Program-made: the position numbers and the translations under genes | Shown here: piece after piece, positions 11,029 to 24,054 of the stretch | Layout of the letters: each line of letters starts with the position of its first letter | Numbering within the stretch: position 1 is the first letter of the stretch | DNA from: Avena insularis | Lineage: Eukaryota > Streptophyta > Magnoliopsida > Poales > Poaceae | DNA length: 64,000 bases | Reading direction: 5' to 3' | NCBI GenBank assembly: GCA_023614405.1 | Contig: CM042694.1 | Location: forward strand, 88,271,285 to 88,335,284 | The notes under the pieces: model-generated | What the model was told of the DNA's origin: nothing | The model's database searches: none | What the model saw: the letters and a program-made list of their open reading frames with translations, nothing else

Positions 11029-12386
11029 TGATGACCCACAAGTATAGGGGTGTATCGCAGTATTTTCGAGGGAAGTGAAACCCAATTTATTGATTCGACA
11101 CAAGGGGAGCCAAAGAATATTTATCAGCTTTAACAACTGAGTTGTCAATTCAGCTGCACCTGGAAACAATCTTGCTCACAGCAGTTTATCAGTAGCAACA
11201 GTTTTGTAGTAGGAATAGTAAAGTAACAGTAGTAGTAAAGCAAAGACAGTAGTAACAAAAGCAGTAAACAGTGGGATTCGAGTGCGGTAGGCATAGGGAT
11301 GGATGGACGGGCGTTGCATGGACAAGACAATTCAAATAGCAACAAGAACATAGGGCAATTGCAGATAAATAAGATAAAGCATCCAAGTACTAGACAATCC
11401 TAGGCATGTGTTCCATATATAGTCATACATGCTCGTAATGAGAACTTACACAACATATTTTGTCCTGCCAGCCCGTTTGCAGCGGGGCCTCTAGGGAACT
11501 ACTGGTAATTAAGGTGCTCCTTTTAATAGAGCACCGGAGCAAAGCATTAACACTCCATGAACACATGTGGTCCTCACATCAAAGCCATTCCCTTCCGGTT
11601 ATCCCGATTTTTGTCACTTCGGGGCCATAGGTTCCGGACAACACGTGTGTATACAAATTGCAGATAAGACCAAAAAAAATACTATCATAATGAATGAATA
11701 ACATGTTCAGATCTGAAATCATGGCACTCGGGCCCTAGTGACAAGCATTAAGCACACCAAGTCGCAACAAAGTCATAAAGCACTAATAAAAGATACTAGG
11801 CACCATGCCCTAACAATCTGATGCCATTACATGAACGATCTCATCCAATCCCTACCATCCCCATAGCCTACAGTGGGGGATTACTCACCATAGATGGGGA
11901 AACATGGATGGTCGATGGAGAAGTGATGGTGATGATGATGGCGATCTCCCCAATTCCGTCGCAGGGTGCCGTAACGTAGTTTTGGTGCTGTTTGTGGAAT
12001 CTGGTGGTGGCGGAGCGAACTCCTTCTGAAAACGCCGAACCCCAAGTTTTAGGTCAAGGCTTTTATAGGCGAAGAGAGGCCGAGGGTCTGGGGCCCACAC
12101 CACCCCCTGGCACGGCCTGGCCTGGCCCGCGCCACCAGGTGGTGTGGCCACCCCTAGCTCTTCTCCGTCTCGTATTCTGGCTCCTGGAGTCTTCGGGTGA
12201 AATAGGATTTTTGGCATATTTTCCGGGATTTTTCCTGATAGTTGATTTTCTGCACAAAAAGTAGACACCAAGGCAATTCTACTGAAAACAGCGTAAGTTC
12301 GCATTAGTTGCATCCAAATCACACAAGTATAGAGGAGAAACAATAGCAAAAGTGTTCGGGAAAGTAGATACGTTTTGGACGTATCA
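11029..12386 (-). repeat. E2 3' LTR
   Basis: Type A LTR from TGATGACCCACAAG to GGACGTATCA. Compared with its partner at 28054-29442 it shows many one- to four-base losses between about 11935 and 12160, often at homopolymers and GC-rich runs. Minus-strand TATAAAA is at about 12061-12067. Confidence 0.9.
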
Positions 12387-14593
12387 ACTCCCCCAAGCTT
12401 AGCTTATTGCTTGTCCTCAAGCAATTCAGTTGAAAACTGAGTGCGATAAAAGAACTTTCACGAACACATTTGCTTCATATGATATAAATATTCTCAGCAA
12501 TGTGATCAACTACTTAGACAGTTCATAATAAAGAGTATGCAACTGAGTCTACTTAATAGTCATTGCAAGGTATGAAGAGATTCCAACTCAAGAATAATAC
12601 AAACATAAGCAACATTACAATGCTCATAAAAAGGTATGATAGAGTGGTATCTCCCTTGCCCTTTGATTATGAATATCAAGGCACCTCTGAAGTTCAAGTG
12701 ATGACTAGAAGTAAAGATATCAAGGATACAAGCATCAAAGTCATAACACAAATAATCAAGTAATGGAACAAACACAAAAAATAACAACTATGCTCTCAAG
12801 AAGGTGCTCAAAGAATAAGTGGAGACTCAACAAGTAGAAGAAAAGGTTTTGAATAATTTGAAAGGCTTCCAAATGTTGAAAGTATGGTACTCATTAGCTT
12901 TGAGCTCTCAATGCCCCTATCATAAGCATCTTTAATATGGTTAAGGTGAAAGTGAGGTCCAATCTGAGTTATATGCTTAACAGACTATAAACTGAAAATC
13001 CCAAGTCCCTGGAGTACGAGGGCCGCTCCTCATGCTACTCAACTTTAGTTACCGGTAAGTTCTTGTCATCGTAAGTATGTGCGTATCATTGAGAACCGCC
13101 AACGAGGTACCCCTTGCCCGATGATACGGAAGAATCCCCATATCAAAATGACAAGGCAAGCAGACAATGACTATCTCAGCAATCTTCTTATTTACCATGG
13201 GAAAATGGTGCTTTTTTCTCTCTTTCCTCTTTTCATAAATCTCTTTTTTTTATTTTTCTCAATAGTTATCTCTCTCTTTTTTTATAAGAAGAATGCTTCA
13301 TAGATATCATTATGGTTACACTGCAGGTTTCCACCATGTCAGCATGGATTAGACCAGCGGCCCAGACGTTTCTCTAACACACATACATAACTCCATGGAC
13401 TTAAAAGCTCCCTTTTATTTCACACTGACGACATCCGCAAACAAAAGAGCAAGGTATCAACTGGGTATATATTTACAAGTGTTGAAAGCGTTCTCCGTGA
13501 CAGCACGGTTCTGCTAATCCCCAGCCTATAATTTGTAAGCATATAACTTTCATGGAGAGTTCATCGTGAGAGCTTTACTAACTAATTTTCTCATAAGAAG
13601 CAAACATTTTATTCGGAAGAAAACAAGGCATATTGAATATGCACGGAAGTAGCAAATGATGCTAATAGGTAGGTATGGTGGACACTTTGGAAATATTTGG
13701 TTTAGGGAGTTGGAAACATGAGTAAAACACTCAGTGGAAGTGAAGGCTAGCAATAGTAAGGGAGCGACAAATGGGAGAGCAATAGCTGTCATTATCATGC
13801 TTGCAACAAAACAGGACTACCCATGGCATGAAAGTGATTCAAGATCCTCAAGGCAAAATAATTCATCGAGGCTCAACTGATTATTACAGTCATGTGCATG
13901 CGTGAGCATGTGCCAAGTCAATTCAAAATGAAACATTCAGAGGAGGATACCACAATGTCATACCAATTTATGAAGAGAGCAATGCAAGCAAACATTCATA
14001 AGACATGCTACAAACTATTAGCGAGCTGGAGCTAATCATAAGAAAGCAAGAACTACTAAGCATCCAAAGATAACATACGCCCTACTCGAACGGACTAAAC
14101 AAGCCCACAGTGATGAGTATATGTACAAAAATGAAAACACATGGAGTTCATTACCAGCCTCTTACCATGCCTCAAGTTGTCATTGATCCTCATTACTGCT
14201 CTTCACTTGTGTGGCTTGAATAATAATATGAAACCAATATCAACTGAGGACTGCCGAACCCTGTAGCAAACTCGCAAAAACCAAAGAAGAATGACAAATA
14301 GTTTTGGTGTTTTCGATTTTTAAACAAGAACCAAAAGATAAAAACAAGCAAAGCAAAATCTTTTTGGGTTTTTCGAATAGTTCAAACAAAGCAAAAAGGG
14401 AAAAGCAAACCAAGGCAAAAAGAAGAAGCAAACCAAAGAGGAACAACAGAAATATTTTTGGTCTTTTTGTGTTTTTAGAAAGCAAAAGCAAAGGACAACA
14501 AAAACTAAAAAGAGAACGAAACCATGAATATACAAAGTACCAACGCAACATGATATGGAGATGAGTGCGGTGTCGGCGTACCTCCCCCCAGGC
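12387..14593 (-). other. E2 3' non-coding region with PPT and internal PPT-like tract
   Basis: No coding frame is seen. The PPT (minus AAGCTTGGGGGAGT) abuts the LTR at 12387. A second PPT-like tract, minus CCTGGGGGGAGGTAC, lies at 14577-14591 just after the ORF2 stop. Parts of this region are conserved in E1, E3 and B: a block with GAGGTACCCC near 13107 and a CCATG/CATGG stem at 13334-13347. Between 14280 and 14520 the minus strand is T-rich with repeated AAAACACAAAAAGACC-like words. Confidence 0.7.
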
Positions 14594-15350
14594 TTAGGCT
14601 TTTGGCCTAAGTGGGTATGAATCCATGTACGAATAGGGGTTCCAAGCGGGCGGATCTTGGTAAGAATGGTCGTAGCTGGGCCCATGAGAAGAAGAAGAAG
14701 CTCCCCAATCATAAGCGGGCTGCTGATATGAAAATTCTCCCTCATTCGAGGGCTAGACAGAATCATCAGTGACCTCCCTTCTAGTGTCCTGCTCCTGTTG
14801 GGAGAGCTCTCCCAAGTACGTGTCAAGCTCCTCCTCAGTGAGGGACCATCCTTCCCTGTTATCAAGGTTAAACAAAACAGGTGCAGGCAAAAGAACAACA
14901 CGCTCGAACTTGCTCTTTCTCCAACCAGCTTTGAGAAAGGTTATTTCATAAGATAACTCACTCATACTAGCCCACGAGGAAACAAATTTATGCTGTATCA
15001 TGGAATTAAGATCAAGCCTTTCTATGGGAAACTGTAGGTCTAGATGGTGAGGCACTAAACCATGCAATGCTAGTAAACGAGAAGCAATGAGGACTCCACA
15101 AATTCCACCTTTCTCACGGTTAGCAGCAAGACGAAAAGCTATTAAAGCACCCAAGTTGTAAGTCCTATCTCGTCTAAGAGCAACAGAGATAAATGCTAGA
15201 TAAAACGAAGATAATTTATTGGCAGTTTTCCTAGCAAGAACACACTTGGCAATAAAGTAGGCAAAGTAGCGAATGGAGGGAAGATGAATGTTACGGATTT
15301 TTCCACTCTCCTTCGAGAAGCTACTCCCTTAGCAAATTTCTGCGTATAAA

Positions 15351-17204
15351 TGTAGGGGTTCGTAGCATGGAAAACAAAATTTTTCTATCGCATACAAACA
15401 AACAAGCCAAGATCTATCTACTAGATTGTAGCAACGAGTCGATAGAGGAACTCACCCTCGAAGATTCCAAAGCGGTTAACGAGAGCAGATTCTCGTGGGT
15501 GATGTAGTCGTACTCTTTCCGATCTCAAGATCGCGTAGACGATCCTTCCAGCGCCACGTTCCAGCAGCGCCCCGAATCGGTCACACGTTCGATTGACGAA
15601 GACCTTCCTCTCCCTTGTTCCAGCAGCGGAGGTTGTAGCACTCTCCTCGCGATTCCGGCAAAGACAACGGCGTGGTACCGAAGTAGAGGGGAGATCCCAG
15701 GCTTCGCTTAAGCCAAAGAGTATGGTGGAGCTTATGAGAGAGGCTATTAGTGGTCTAGTAATTAGACACACCAATTAGAAGGCTCTAAACCAATTAGAAG
15801 GCTCTAAACCGAAACAGCTCTAAACCGGGGTCTAGGTCTAGTTTCTAGTTTAGAGGATAGGAACTTGTGTGTCCTAGGAGGGAGCCCCGCCTCCTTATAT
15901 AGGTGGGAGGGCTGCGCCATGGGAGGGGAGTCCTCCCCAACTCGCTTTGAGTTGGTCACGGTTGGAGGAGGTCTCCTCCCCAACTCGGTTTCATACTCCT
16001 CCTCTTTTCCCACTTCCCAAAATTGCTGCTTGACTTTCAAACTAGCCTTGACTTTTCAATTTAGGATTTAAATAAACCCTTTATTTTGGACAGCGAGAAC
16101 ACTTAGTACATGATGCAATCATTCCAACTTACAATGACACATTCATGTACCCTTCCCTTCCGGAGTTAGACATTCCGGGACCTTCTAGAATGTTCCCATG
16201 AAAACACCGAACCATTCCCCAACTCAAATGGGACTTTCCTTATATGAATCTTATTCTCCTGACCATTCGGATCACCTCGTGATATCCCGGATCCCATCCG
16301 AGACTCAACAACATTCGGTCTCTTTCTCATAATACCATAACTACTCAAACAACGTCAATCCTTATGTGTCTCCACGGTTCGTGAATTATGCGGACATGAT
16401 CGAGACACTTCTCCTAACAATAACCAATAGAGGAATCTGGAAATTCATATGGCTCCCACATATTTCTACGATTACTTTGCGATCGAATGAACCACTTACA
16501 TACGATACCAATTTCCCTTTGTCTCACGATATGTTACTTATCCGAGGTTATGATCGCCGGTATCTCCGCATACCTAGTTCAACCTCGCATCGATAAGTAC
16601 TCTTTTCTCGCTCCGTGATATGTGATCCCTTGTGACCAAGTCACATGCTTGCAAGCTAATTGGATGACATTTCACCGAGAGGGCCCAGAATATCTATCCG
16701 TCATGTGGATGGACAAATCCCACTCTTGATCCATGTGTTTCAACCAATACTTTCCGAACACTCAAAGCCACCTTTTATAGCCACCTTTACGGTGTGGTGT
16801 TTGACGACATCAAAGCATCCATCCAAGAAAGGTGATATGCATGATCTCATGGTCGAAGGAATTAGGTTACTATGTATCGTAAAGCATATAGCAATTGAAC
16901 TATTGAAATGACTTGATCTTTATGCTACGCTTATCTATAGGAGTATGTCCATCACATCATTCTCCTAATGATATGACCCTTGTTAATAACATCTCTATGT
17001 TCATGATCGGAAACAATGATCATATATTAACCAACAAGCTAGTTTAACAAGAGGCTTTACTAGGGACTCTTATTTTAGTTTACAAATCACACAAGTATTA
17101 ATGTTTCAGTTAATACAATTATAGCATGGTATGTAAAAATTTATCATAAGTGTGAAGATATGATAATAACCACTTTATTATTGCCTCTTGGCATATCTCC
17201 AACA
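15351..17204 (-). repeat. Copia 3' LTR
   Basis: Plus strand runs from TGTAGGGGTTCG to CATATCTCCAACA. Minus-strand TATATAAGG is at about 15892-15903. It differs from the other LTR mainly by many 1-4-base indels concentrated in the first 1.7 kb of GC-rich sequence. ORFs inside it, for example at 15421-15774, are not supported as genes. Confidence 0.92.
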
Positions 17205-17220
17205 GTCTCCCACTTGCACT
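17205..17220 (-). other. Copia polypurine tract
   Basis: Minus strand reads GCAAGTGGGAGACTG immediately before the LTR start TGTTGGAG. The same arrangement (CAAGTGGGAGACTGTTGG) is characteristic of BARE/Angela-type elements. Confidence 0.8.
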
Positions 17221-20200
17221 AGAGTCAATAATCTAGTTTCAAACCTTTGTGTATTCAACACCTATGGCTTTCCGTGTTGTATGTACACGATTGCTAGTGG
17301 TCAATCGATCTCCGGATCCGACACTTCCGTGTCCGTGTGTAATTGCATGTCTTTGCGTCTCACGCATCACTCATTCTCTAATGAGATGGCTTTGTATGAT
17401 TTGGTCTTTCGGTGTGACCTTTAGTTCTTTGGGGTTAAAACATGTTGATAATATTGTCGCACAATATATCTTCATAGTATTATCCCATGTGAACTACACC
17501 TAGTTTGATAACAAACTACTTGACACAAATGCCCTCTTTTGCTGATATAATAGCAGTCATATACTTAGCCTTTTGTTGAAGTATCTGTCACAATGTCTTT
17601 AAATATTGAACTCATCCAAATCCATTATGGAACTCACTTTCCATTATATTGTGCCACCCTTAATTTAGATTGATATAAACTTAATTTGTACTTTGTGACA
17701 AAACTAGTATCAATGTAGTACTTTTACAATGAACTAACCATCTATTTGTCACTTCTACAAATAATATACTCTTAGTTCTTCCAAAAGATCATAAGAATAT
17801 CCTTACTATCGTCCAATGATCATCTTATGAATCATTCTGGTATATGCTCATAATATTTATAGCATAGGACATATCTGGATTTGTACATATCACAGTATGA
17901 TTGATATAAATACTCTTTGTGATTTCATACATCAAGTATCAATCTATACTTGAATCTTTGTTTCACTTACCAAATGTCAATACACTTGAATATATCATCA
18001 ACTTTGAACTCTTTCAATCCTTTCTGCAACAAGAACCTTTCTTGTAATTTCTATATTGAACTCATTCAATATCTCGTTTATGTACTTCGCACAACCATAT
18101 TAGCGCCTATTGATGCCAAATATTTGGTTTTGCCTAAGTCTTTCATCGGGATGAAATTCTTAATATGTGTTAATAAAGATATATTATTTCTAATCAACAA
18201 TATGTCTTCCACATAATGTATTAGAAACATGTCTTAGCGCCCCACTTAATTTCTTGCAAATGCAAGCATCTTCATTGTCTCCATGAAATTAAACTCTTTT
18301 AACAGTTTCATCATAGTGAAGATTCCAACTCCGCTATGCTCACTCTAACCATTGAAGTTTGCATATGCTTTTAGCATCCTTTGAATTAACAAAACCCTAT
18401 GGACCGTGTTATGCACATGTCCTAGGTAACCATTCTATTAGAAGAACTTGTTTTGTTTATTCTACTACCACATAACAAATTATATGTAGTGGTTGCTATA
18501 TTAATCCTAGACTAAAATCGCTATGAAAGATCAAATCTTGTCATATACAACTTTGAACATTGTTGTGAACTCTTTCCCAACATGTCGACTTATTTCATAG
18601 ATGTGAAACATCCATGTCTACTTCTTTATAGATCCAAACACAACCGCAAGGTCTTACACCATTTTCGAGGGTCCTTCAAGTTCAAAACTTGATTTCTCGT
18701 GTATGGAACTATCACGGATTATATGGCTTCAAGCCATTTGACGGAGTCAGGGCCCATCATCGCTTCTTTGCATGTAGTAGGTTCATTATTCTCAAATAAT
18801 GATTCAACCCTCAAATCTTGGTATTTGATTGTTCATCCGACCTACTTGTTTCAATAGAAACTTAGACCTCCGTGACCACAACCTTTGAGGCACGTGAGCC
18901 ATGAGCATTTGCGCCTCCGGAACACTTTTCGGTGCTGCGCAACTCTGCACATATAGCTAAGGTTCCTTTAACCTTATCAAAGTTCTATTGTCCTCCCACT
19001 TAACTTTTCACGAAAAATTCCTTCTCAAAGAAACTTGACGTTCTAAGCGACAAACACTTTTGTCTCCGGTGTTTATGGAGGAATACTTAACATTTATACA
19101 AAGACAGGTTTATCCGACTTTGGTTGCACACATCTTTCTTATGCATAGCATACCAATGTTTAAGAAAGGACTACTTGGGTTTTATCCCAAACCATAACCT
19201 TATATGGTGTCATTTCAACGGATTATGATGAAGCTCTTTTCAGTGGAAAAACGGTAATCTCTAAAGCTTTTAATCTTTAAAATACAATGGCAGTGTTATG
19301 AATTACACCTTTGATATTACCATTTCAAACAAGGTTTAATTACATATCTCAACGCCCATACTCTTATGGTGTTTTGAAAATGCAAATCCACTAACGATTC
19401 CTTAAATCTTAGGTATTATGCTAAACTTGTAACTCAAATATCTTCCTTTATGATCTTTATCATAAACTGTTTATATTCTTGTTACAATGATTTTGCACTT
19501 CATCTTGAAAATCTTTGAACTTTTCAAATGTTTCATACTTCATCCTTATTAAGTAAATATTTATATATTCACTCAAATTTTCGGAGAAAGCATATGAAGT
19601 TGAAATCCATCGCTTCTTGACTATACATAATGGACTTCATACAACAATATGTACAAGTTCCAATAAGTTAGTCTATCGCTCCCTTTGGCCTATGAACGAA
19701 GTTTTAATTATCTCTAGGAAAGTTTCACAAGGCCATTTGATCAAAAATCAGAAGACTCCAAAATTCCATCAATATGGATTTTCTTCATGTTTTCTTTCCA
19801 ATATAATTTTAAACGGCGATGTCACTTCCTAAGTGATCTTTCAATCAATTTGTCTTTCGACATCTTTAGCACTAGTTTTATGGATGTGATATCTCCAACG
19901 AGATTTGTGAATCATCCATCTTTTATGGATTACGGAAATTATTTGAACAACCCTTTTGTTCTCATAATACCTGATAAAACAAATCTTTGAAGGGAAGCTT
20001 TGATGTTTGACAAGCAACACAATAACCCTTTATTTTGTTCTCGATGAACATCATCACATATTCTTTTGCTAGTTACTTAGGCCATTGTAGTTCATGAATT
20101 GTGTTGTTTCGTATGACGATTCACACCAACAAATTCAGTATCAAATACTTAAGAACCACATTGTTTAACAAGCAAAGAATATAGCCATAACATGTATATC

Positions 20201-22162
20201 ATCTATATACTTAAACTGAACAATTCTTAGTCTTTTCTTTTCTGCCATATATTTATGAGATTCTTCTTCAAGATTTCTTTTCAGTTTGAAAGAATCTATC
20301 AAGATCAATAGTGCAACATACATATGACATATAGTCCAAAGCGTATAGTTAAATACCAAAGTCTTTGGACTTGCACTTTGAAGTAGATCACCATCATCAA
20401 ATATTTGGTGTTCTTTCAAATTCCTTTCTTTAGTAATCTCTTGGTGTAGTAAACATTTTACCTACATCAAATATTCACCTTCATCATGGAATCGTCCATG
20501 ACCAAGCTACTTTTAGCTTATAACGGTGAATCACGAGTATAATGATGCTCTCCAAAACCTTTTGGAAGATTAGGACAACTAGTGTCTCCAACCTTTTGCA
20601 AATTCTCATCAAATATGAGAACATGACTTTTGCCATATTATACTCTATCATGTTGTAATTAATACTTCGCTTCAGATATCACAATATCTTCCACAAATAT
20701 GGTTTCAAACAACTCTTTCAGATCCTTAGATAACCTTGATATTAGGAGAATCCTTTGAATATCAAGAATCATGGAGACAAACATGATACTTATATACTAA
20801 CACTTGGAATTGTTACTCTTGATTTAATACTAATTATTAAACTTCATGGAGTAACCGGAACTTACTGAAAGTTTGCAATAGGACTTTTAAACTTTAGATT
20901 AACACTAAAAACAATACGATACCAGTCGTAAAGTATCTAACCAGAATTCTATAGTTCTATCATCTCAATTATAACTAAGCTTAAGGTGGTAAACGGATGC
21001 CAATGACTACAACAACTATGCAAATTCACTTTGATTTAGTTTATGATAAATTGAGTTCTAATTAATAATTAAATTAATCTAGGTGAACTCCCACTCAAAA
21101 CAATATCCCTCACATTGTTTTAGTGATCACACGAACCAAATCCACCACATCAAAACCGATCATCACGAGAGTTGATATAGCTTCAATGGCGAACAATCAG
21201 CATGTTCATCATATCTACTATATGACTCATGCTCTACCTTTCGTAATCCGTGTTCTGAGGCCATGTCTGTACATGCTAGGCTCGTCAAGACAAACCTTAG
21301 CTTCCGTGATAAGCAAATCTGCTTGCTTACGCTAGAAGTCACCATGGAATCAAAGACACCCGATCATCACGTGGTGCTTCAAGCGCAAGCTTTGGCAACG
21401 GTGCATACTAAGGGTGAACACTTTAGAACTTGAAATTTATGTATGAGGGATCATCTTATAATGCTACCGCTCTACTAAGCAATACAAGATGCATAAAGGA
21501 TTAACATCACATGCAATTCATAATATGTGATATGATATGGCCTTTCTTCTTTGTGCTTCCGATCTCCATCTTCAAGCACGAACATGATCTCCATCATCAC
21601 CGCATAGCATCAAGGTCAATGACGCTTCTTCATGGTTGTCGCCCACCAGCTTCAACTATTACAACTATTTTGAATAGACACGCAGGTCTTAACAGAAATT
21701 AAAGACAACCATATGGCTCCCGCCGGTTGCCAACTTACAATAAGGAACATTGCATACATCAAATATAATCACAATCATGGCCATATCACATCATCAGACA
21801 CCCCTGCAAAACAAAGTTAGACGCCTACTTTCTTTGCATATTTTACGTGGTTTGGGGCTTTCAATAAGTGTCGTTCTAACTTACGAACAAGAACCACAAC
21901 ATTGATACTAGCATTGTTGATTACCCGTTGTAAATTGGATCTTTACTATGCTAGGAGAAACAGCACCCATAAAGCCACTTATGCAATACAAGTTGCATGT
22001 TAAGCGTGGAGCAAGTCTCATGAACGATGTCATGTAAGGTTAGCCCGGCCGCTTCATCCCAACATACCGCAAGATGCAAAGTACACAAAAGCAATCTACA
22101 ATAAAGCATCAACGCCCACAATGACCATTGTGTTCTACTGCAACAGATCTACATATAGACAC
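17221..22162 (-). pseudogene. Copia internal region, gag-pol remnant
   Basis: About 4.9 kb, AT-rich, with no minus-strand frame longer than about 84 codons. The only block I can read with confidence is RT: near 18120-18235 the minus strand gives HYVEDILLIRNNISLL then KNFIPMKDLGKTKYLA, which matches the Copia YVDD box and the following MKDLGE motif, with YVDD changed to YVED. Gag, protease, integrase and RNase H should lie to the right and left but are too decayed to place by eye. Confidence 0.7.
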
Positions 22163-22175
22163 GGCTCGATACCAT
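22163..22175 (-). other. Copia primer binding site, damaged
   Basis: Minus strand around 22163-22175 reads TGGTATCGAGCC; the consensus for initiator-Met priming is TGGTATCAGAGCC, so one base appears lost and a neighbouring step altered. It directly follows the 5' LTR end. Confidence 0.65.
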
Positions 22176-24054
22176 CAGAGGGGTTCGAGCATGGAAAACA
22201 AAAATTTTCTATCGTGATACAAACAAACAAGCCAAGATCTATCTACTAGATTGTAGCAACGAGTCGATAGAGGAACTCACCCTCAAGATTCCAAAGCGTT
22301 AACGAGCATTCTCGTGGGTGATGTAGTCGCATTCTTCCGATCTCAAGATCGCGAGACGATCCTTCCAGCGCTCCCAGCAGCAGCCTGCAATGGTCACACG
22401 CTCGATTTTCGACGAAGACCTTCCTCTCCCTTGTTCCAAAGAAAATGCGGAGGTTGTAGCACTCTCTCGCGATTCCGCAAAGACAACGGGCGTGGTACCT
22501 AAGTAGAGGGAGATCCTGCAGGCTTCGCCTTAAGCTTGTGCAAGTAGTATGGTGGAGCTTATGAGAGAGGCTATTAGTGGTCTAGTAATTAGACACACCA
22601 ATTAGAAGGCTCTAAACCAATTAGAAGGCTCTAAACCGAAACAGCTCTAAACCGGGGTCTAGGTCTAGTTTCTAGTTTAGAGGATAGGAACTTGTGTGTC
22701 CTAGGAGGGGAGCCCTGCCCCTCCTTATATAGGTGGGAGGGCTGGCTGCGCCATGGGGAGGGGAGTCCCTCCCCAACTCGGCTTTGGAGTTGGCCGCCGG
22801 TTGGAGGAGGTCTCCCTCCCCAACTCGGTTTCATACTCCTCCTCTTTTCCCACTTCCCAAAATTGCCGTTTGACTTTCAAACTAGCCGTTTGACTTTTCA
22901 ATTTAGGATTTAAATAAACCCTTTATTTTGGACAGCGAGAACACTTAGTACATGATGCAATCATTCCAACTTACAATGACACATTCATGTACCCTTCCCC
23001 TTCCGGAGTTCCGGACATTCCGGGACCTTCTAGAATGTTCCCGATGAAAAAACCTAACCATTCCCCAACTCAAAATGGGACTTTCCTTATATGAATCTTA
23101 TTCTCGGACCATTCCGGATCACCTCGTGATATCCCGGATCCCATCCGAGACCAACAACATTCGGTCTCTTTCTCATAATACCATAACTACTCAAACAACG
23201 TCGAATCCTTAAGTGTGTCTCCCTACGGTTCGTGAATTATGCGACATGATCGAGACACTTCTAACAATAACCAATAGAGGAATCTGGAAATTCATATGGC
23301 TTCTACATATTTCACGATTACTTTGCGATCGAATGAACCACTTACATACGATACCAATTTCCCTTTGTCTCACGATATGTTACTTATCCGAGGTTATGAT
23401 CGCAGTATCTCGCATACCTAGTTCAACCTCACATCGATAAGTACTCTTTTCGCTCCGTGATATGTGATCCCTTGTGACCAAGTCACATGCTTGCAAGCTA
23501 ATTGGATGACATTTCACCGAGAGGGCCCAGAGAATATCTATCCGTCATGTGGATGGACAAATCCCACTCTTGATCCATGTGTTTCAACCAATACTTTCCG
23601 AACACTCAAAGCCACCTTTATAGCCACCCTGTTACGGTGTGGTGTTTGACGACATCAAAGCATCCATCCAGTAAAGGTGATATGCATGATCTCATGGTCG
23701 AAGGAATTAGGTTACTATGTATCAGAAAGCATATAGCAATTGAACTATTGAAATGACTTGATCTTTATGCTACGCTTATCTATAGGAGTATGTCCATCAC
23801 ATCATTCTCCTAATGATATGACCCTGTTGTTAATAACATCTCTATGTTCATGATCAGGAAACAATGATCATATATTAACCAACAAGCTAGTTTAACAAGA
23901 GGCTTTACTAGGGACTCTTATTTTAGTTTACAAATCACACAAGTATTAATGTTTTCGGTTAATACAATTATAGCATGGTATGTAAAAATTTATCATAAGT
24001 GTGAAGATATGATAATAACCACTTTATTATTGCCTCTTGGGCATATCTCCAACA
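22176..24054 (-). repeat. Copia 5' LTR
   Basis: Partner of 15351-17204, 1879 bp. Minus-strand TATATAAGG box is at about 22726-22733, downstream of repeated GGAGGGGAGTCCCTCC-like GC-rich runs. Its inner end reads CAGAGGGG where the other copy has TGTAGGGG. Confidence 0.92.

Larger units (their letters stand above)
15351..24054 (-). mobile_element. BARE/Angela-like Copia retrotransposon, complete but decayed, TSD ATAAA
   Basis: 8,704 bp with LTRs of 1854 and 1879 bp. ATAAA flanks it (15346-15350 and 24055-24059) and the flanks join into the ORF2 sequence seen uninterrupted in E1 near 42600. Minus strand starts TGTTGGAGATATGCCAAGAG, very like the TGTTGGAAATATGCCC start of the Triticeae BARE/WIS/Angela group, and LTR and element lengths fit that group. 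The PBS is of the initiator-Met type and the PPT is AAGTGGGAGACTG. No long ORF survives; an RT motif is still readable near 18200. Confidence 0.92.

Noticed and set aside
17221..22162. A host gene or novel ORF cluster in the Copia interior
   Set aside because: It lies between paired LTRs with PBS and PPT, has an RT motif, and shows no long frame.
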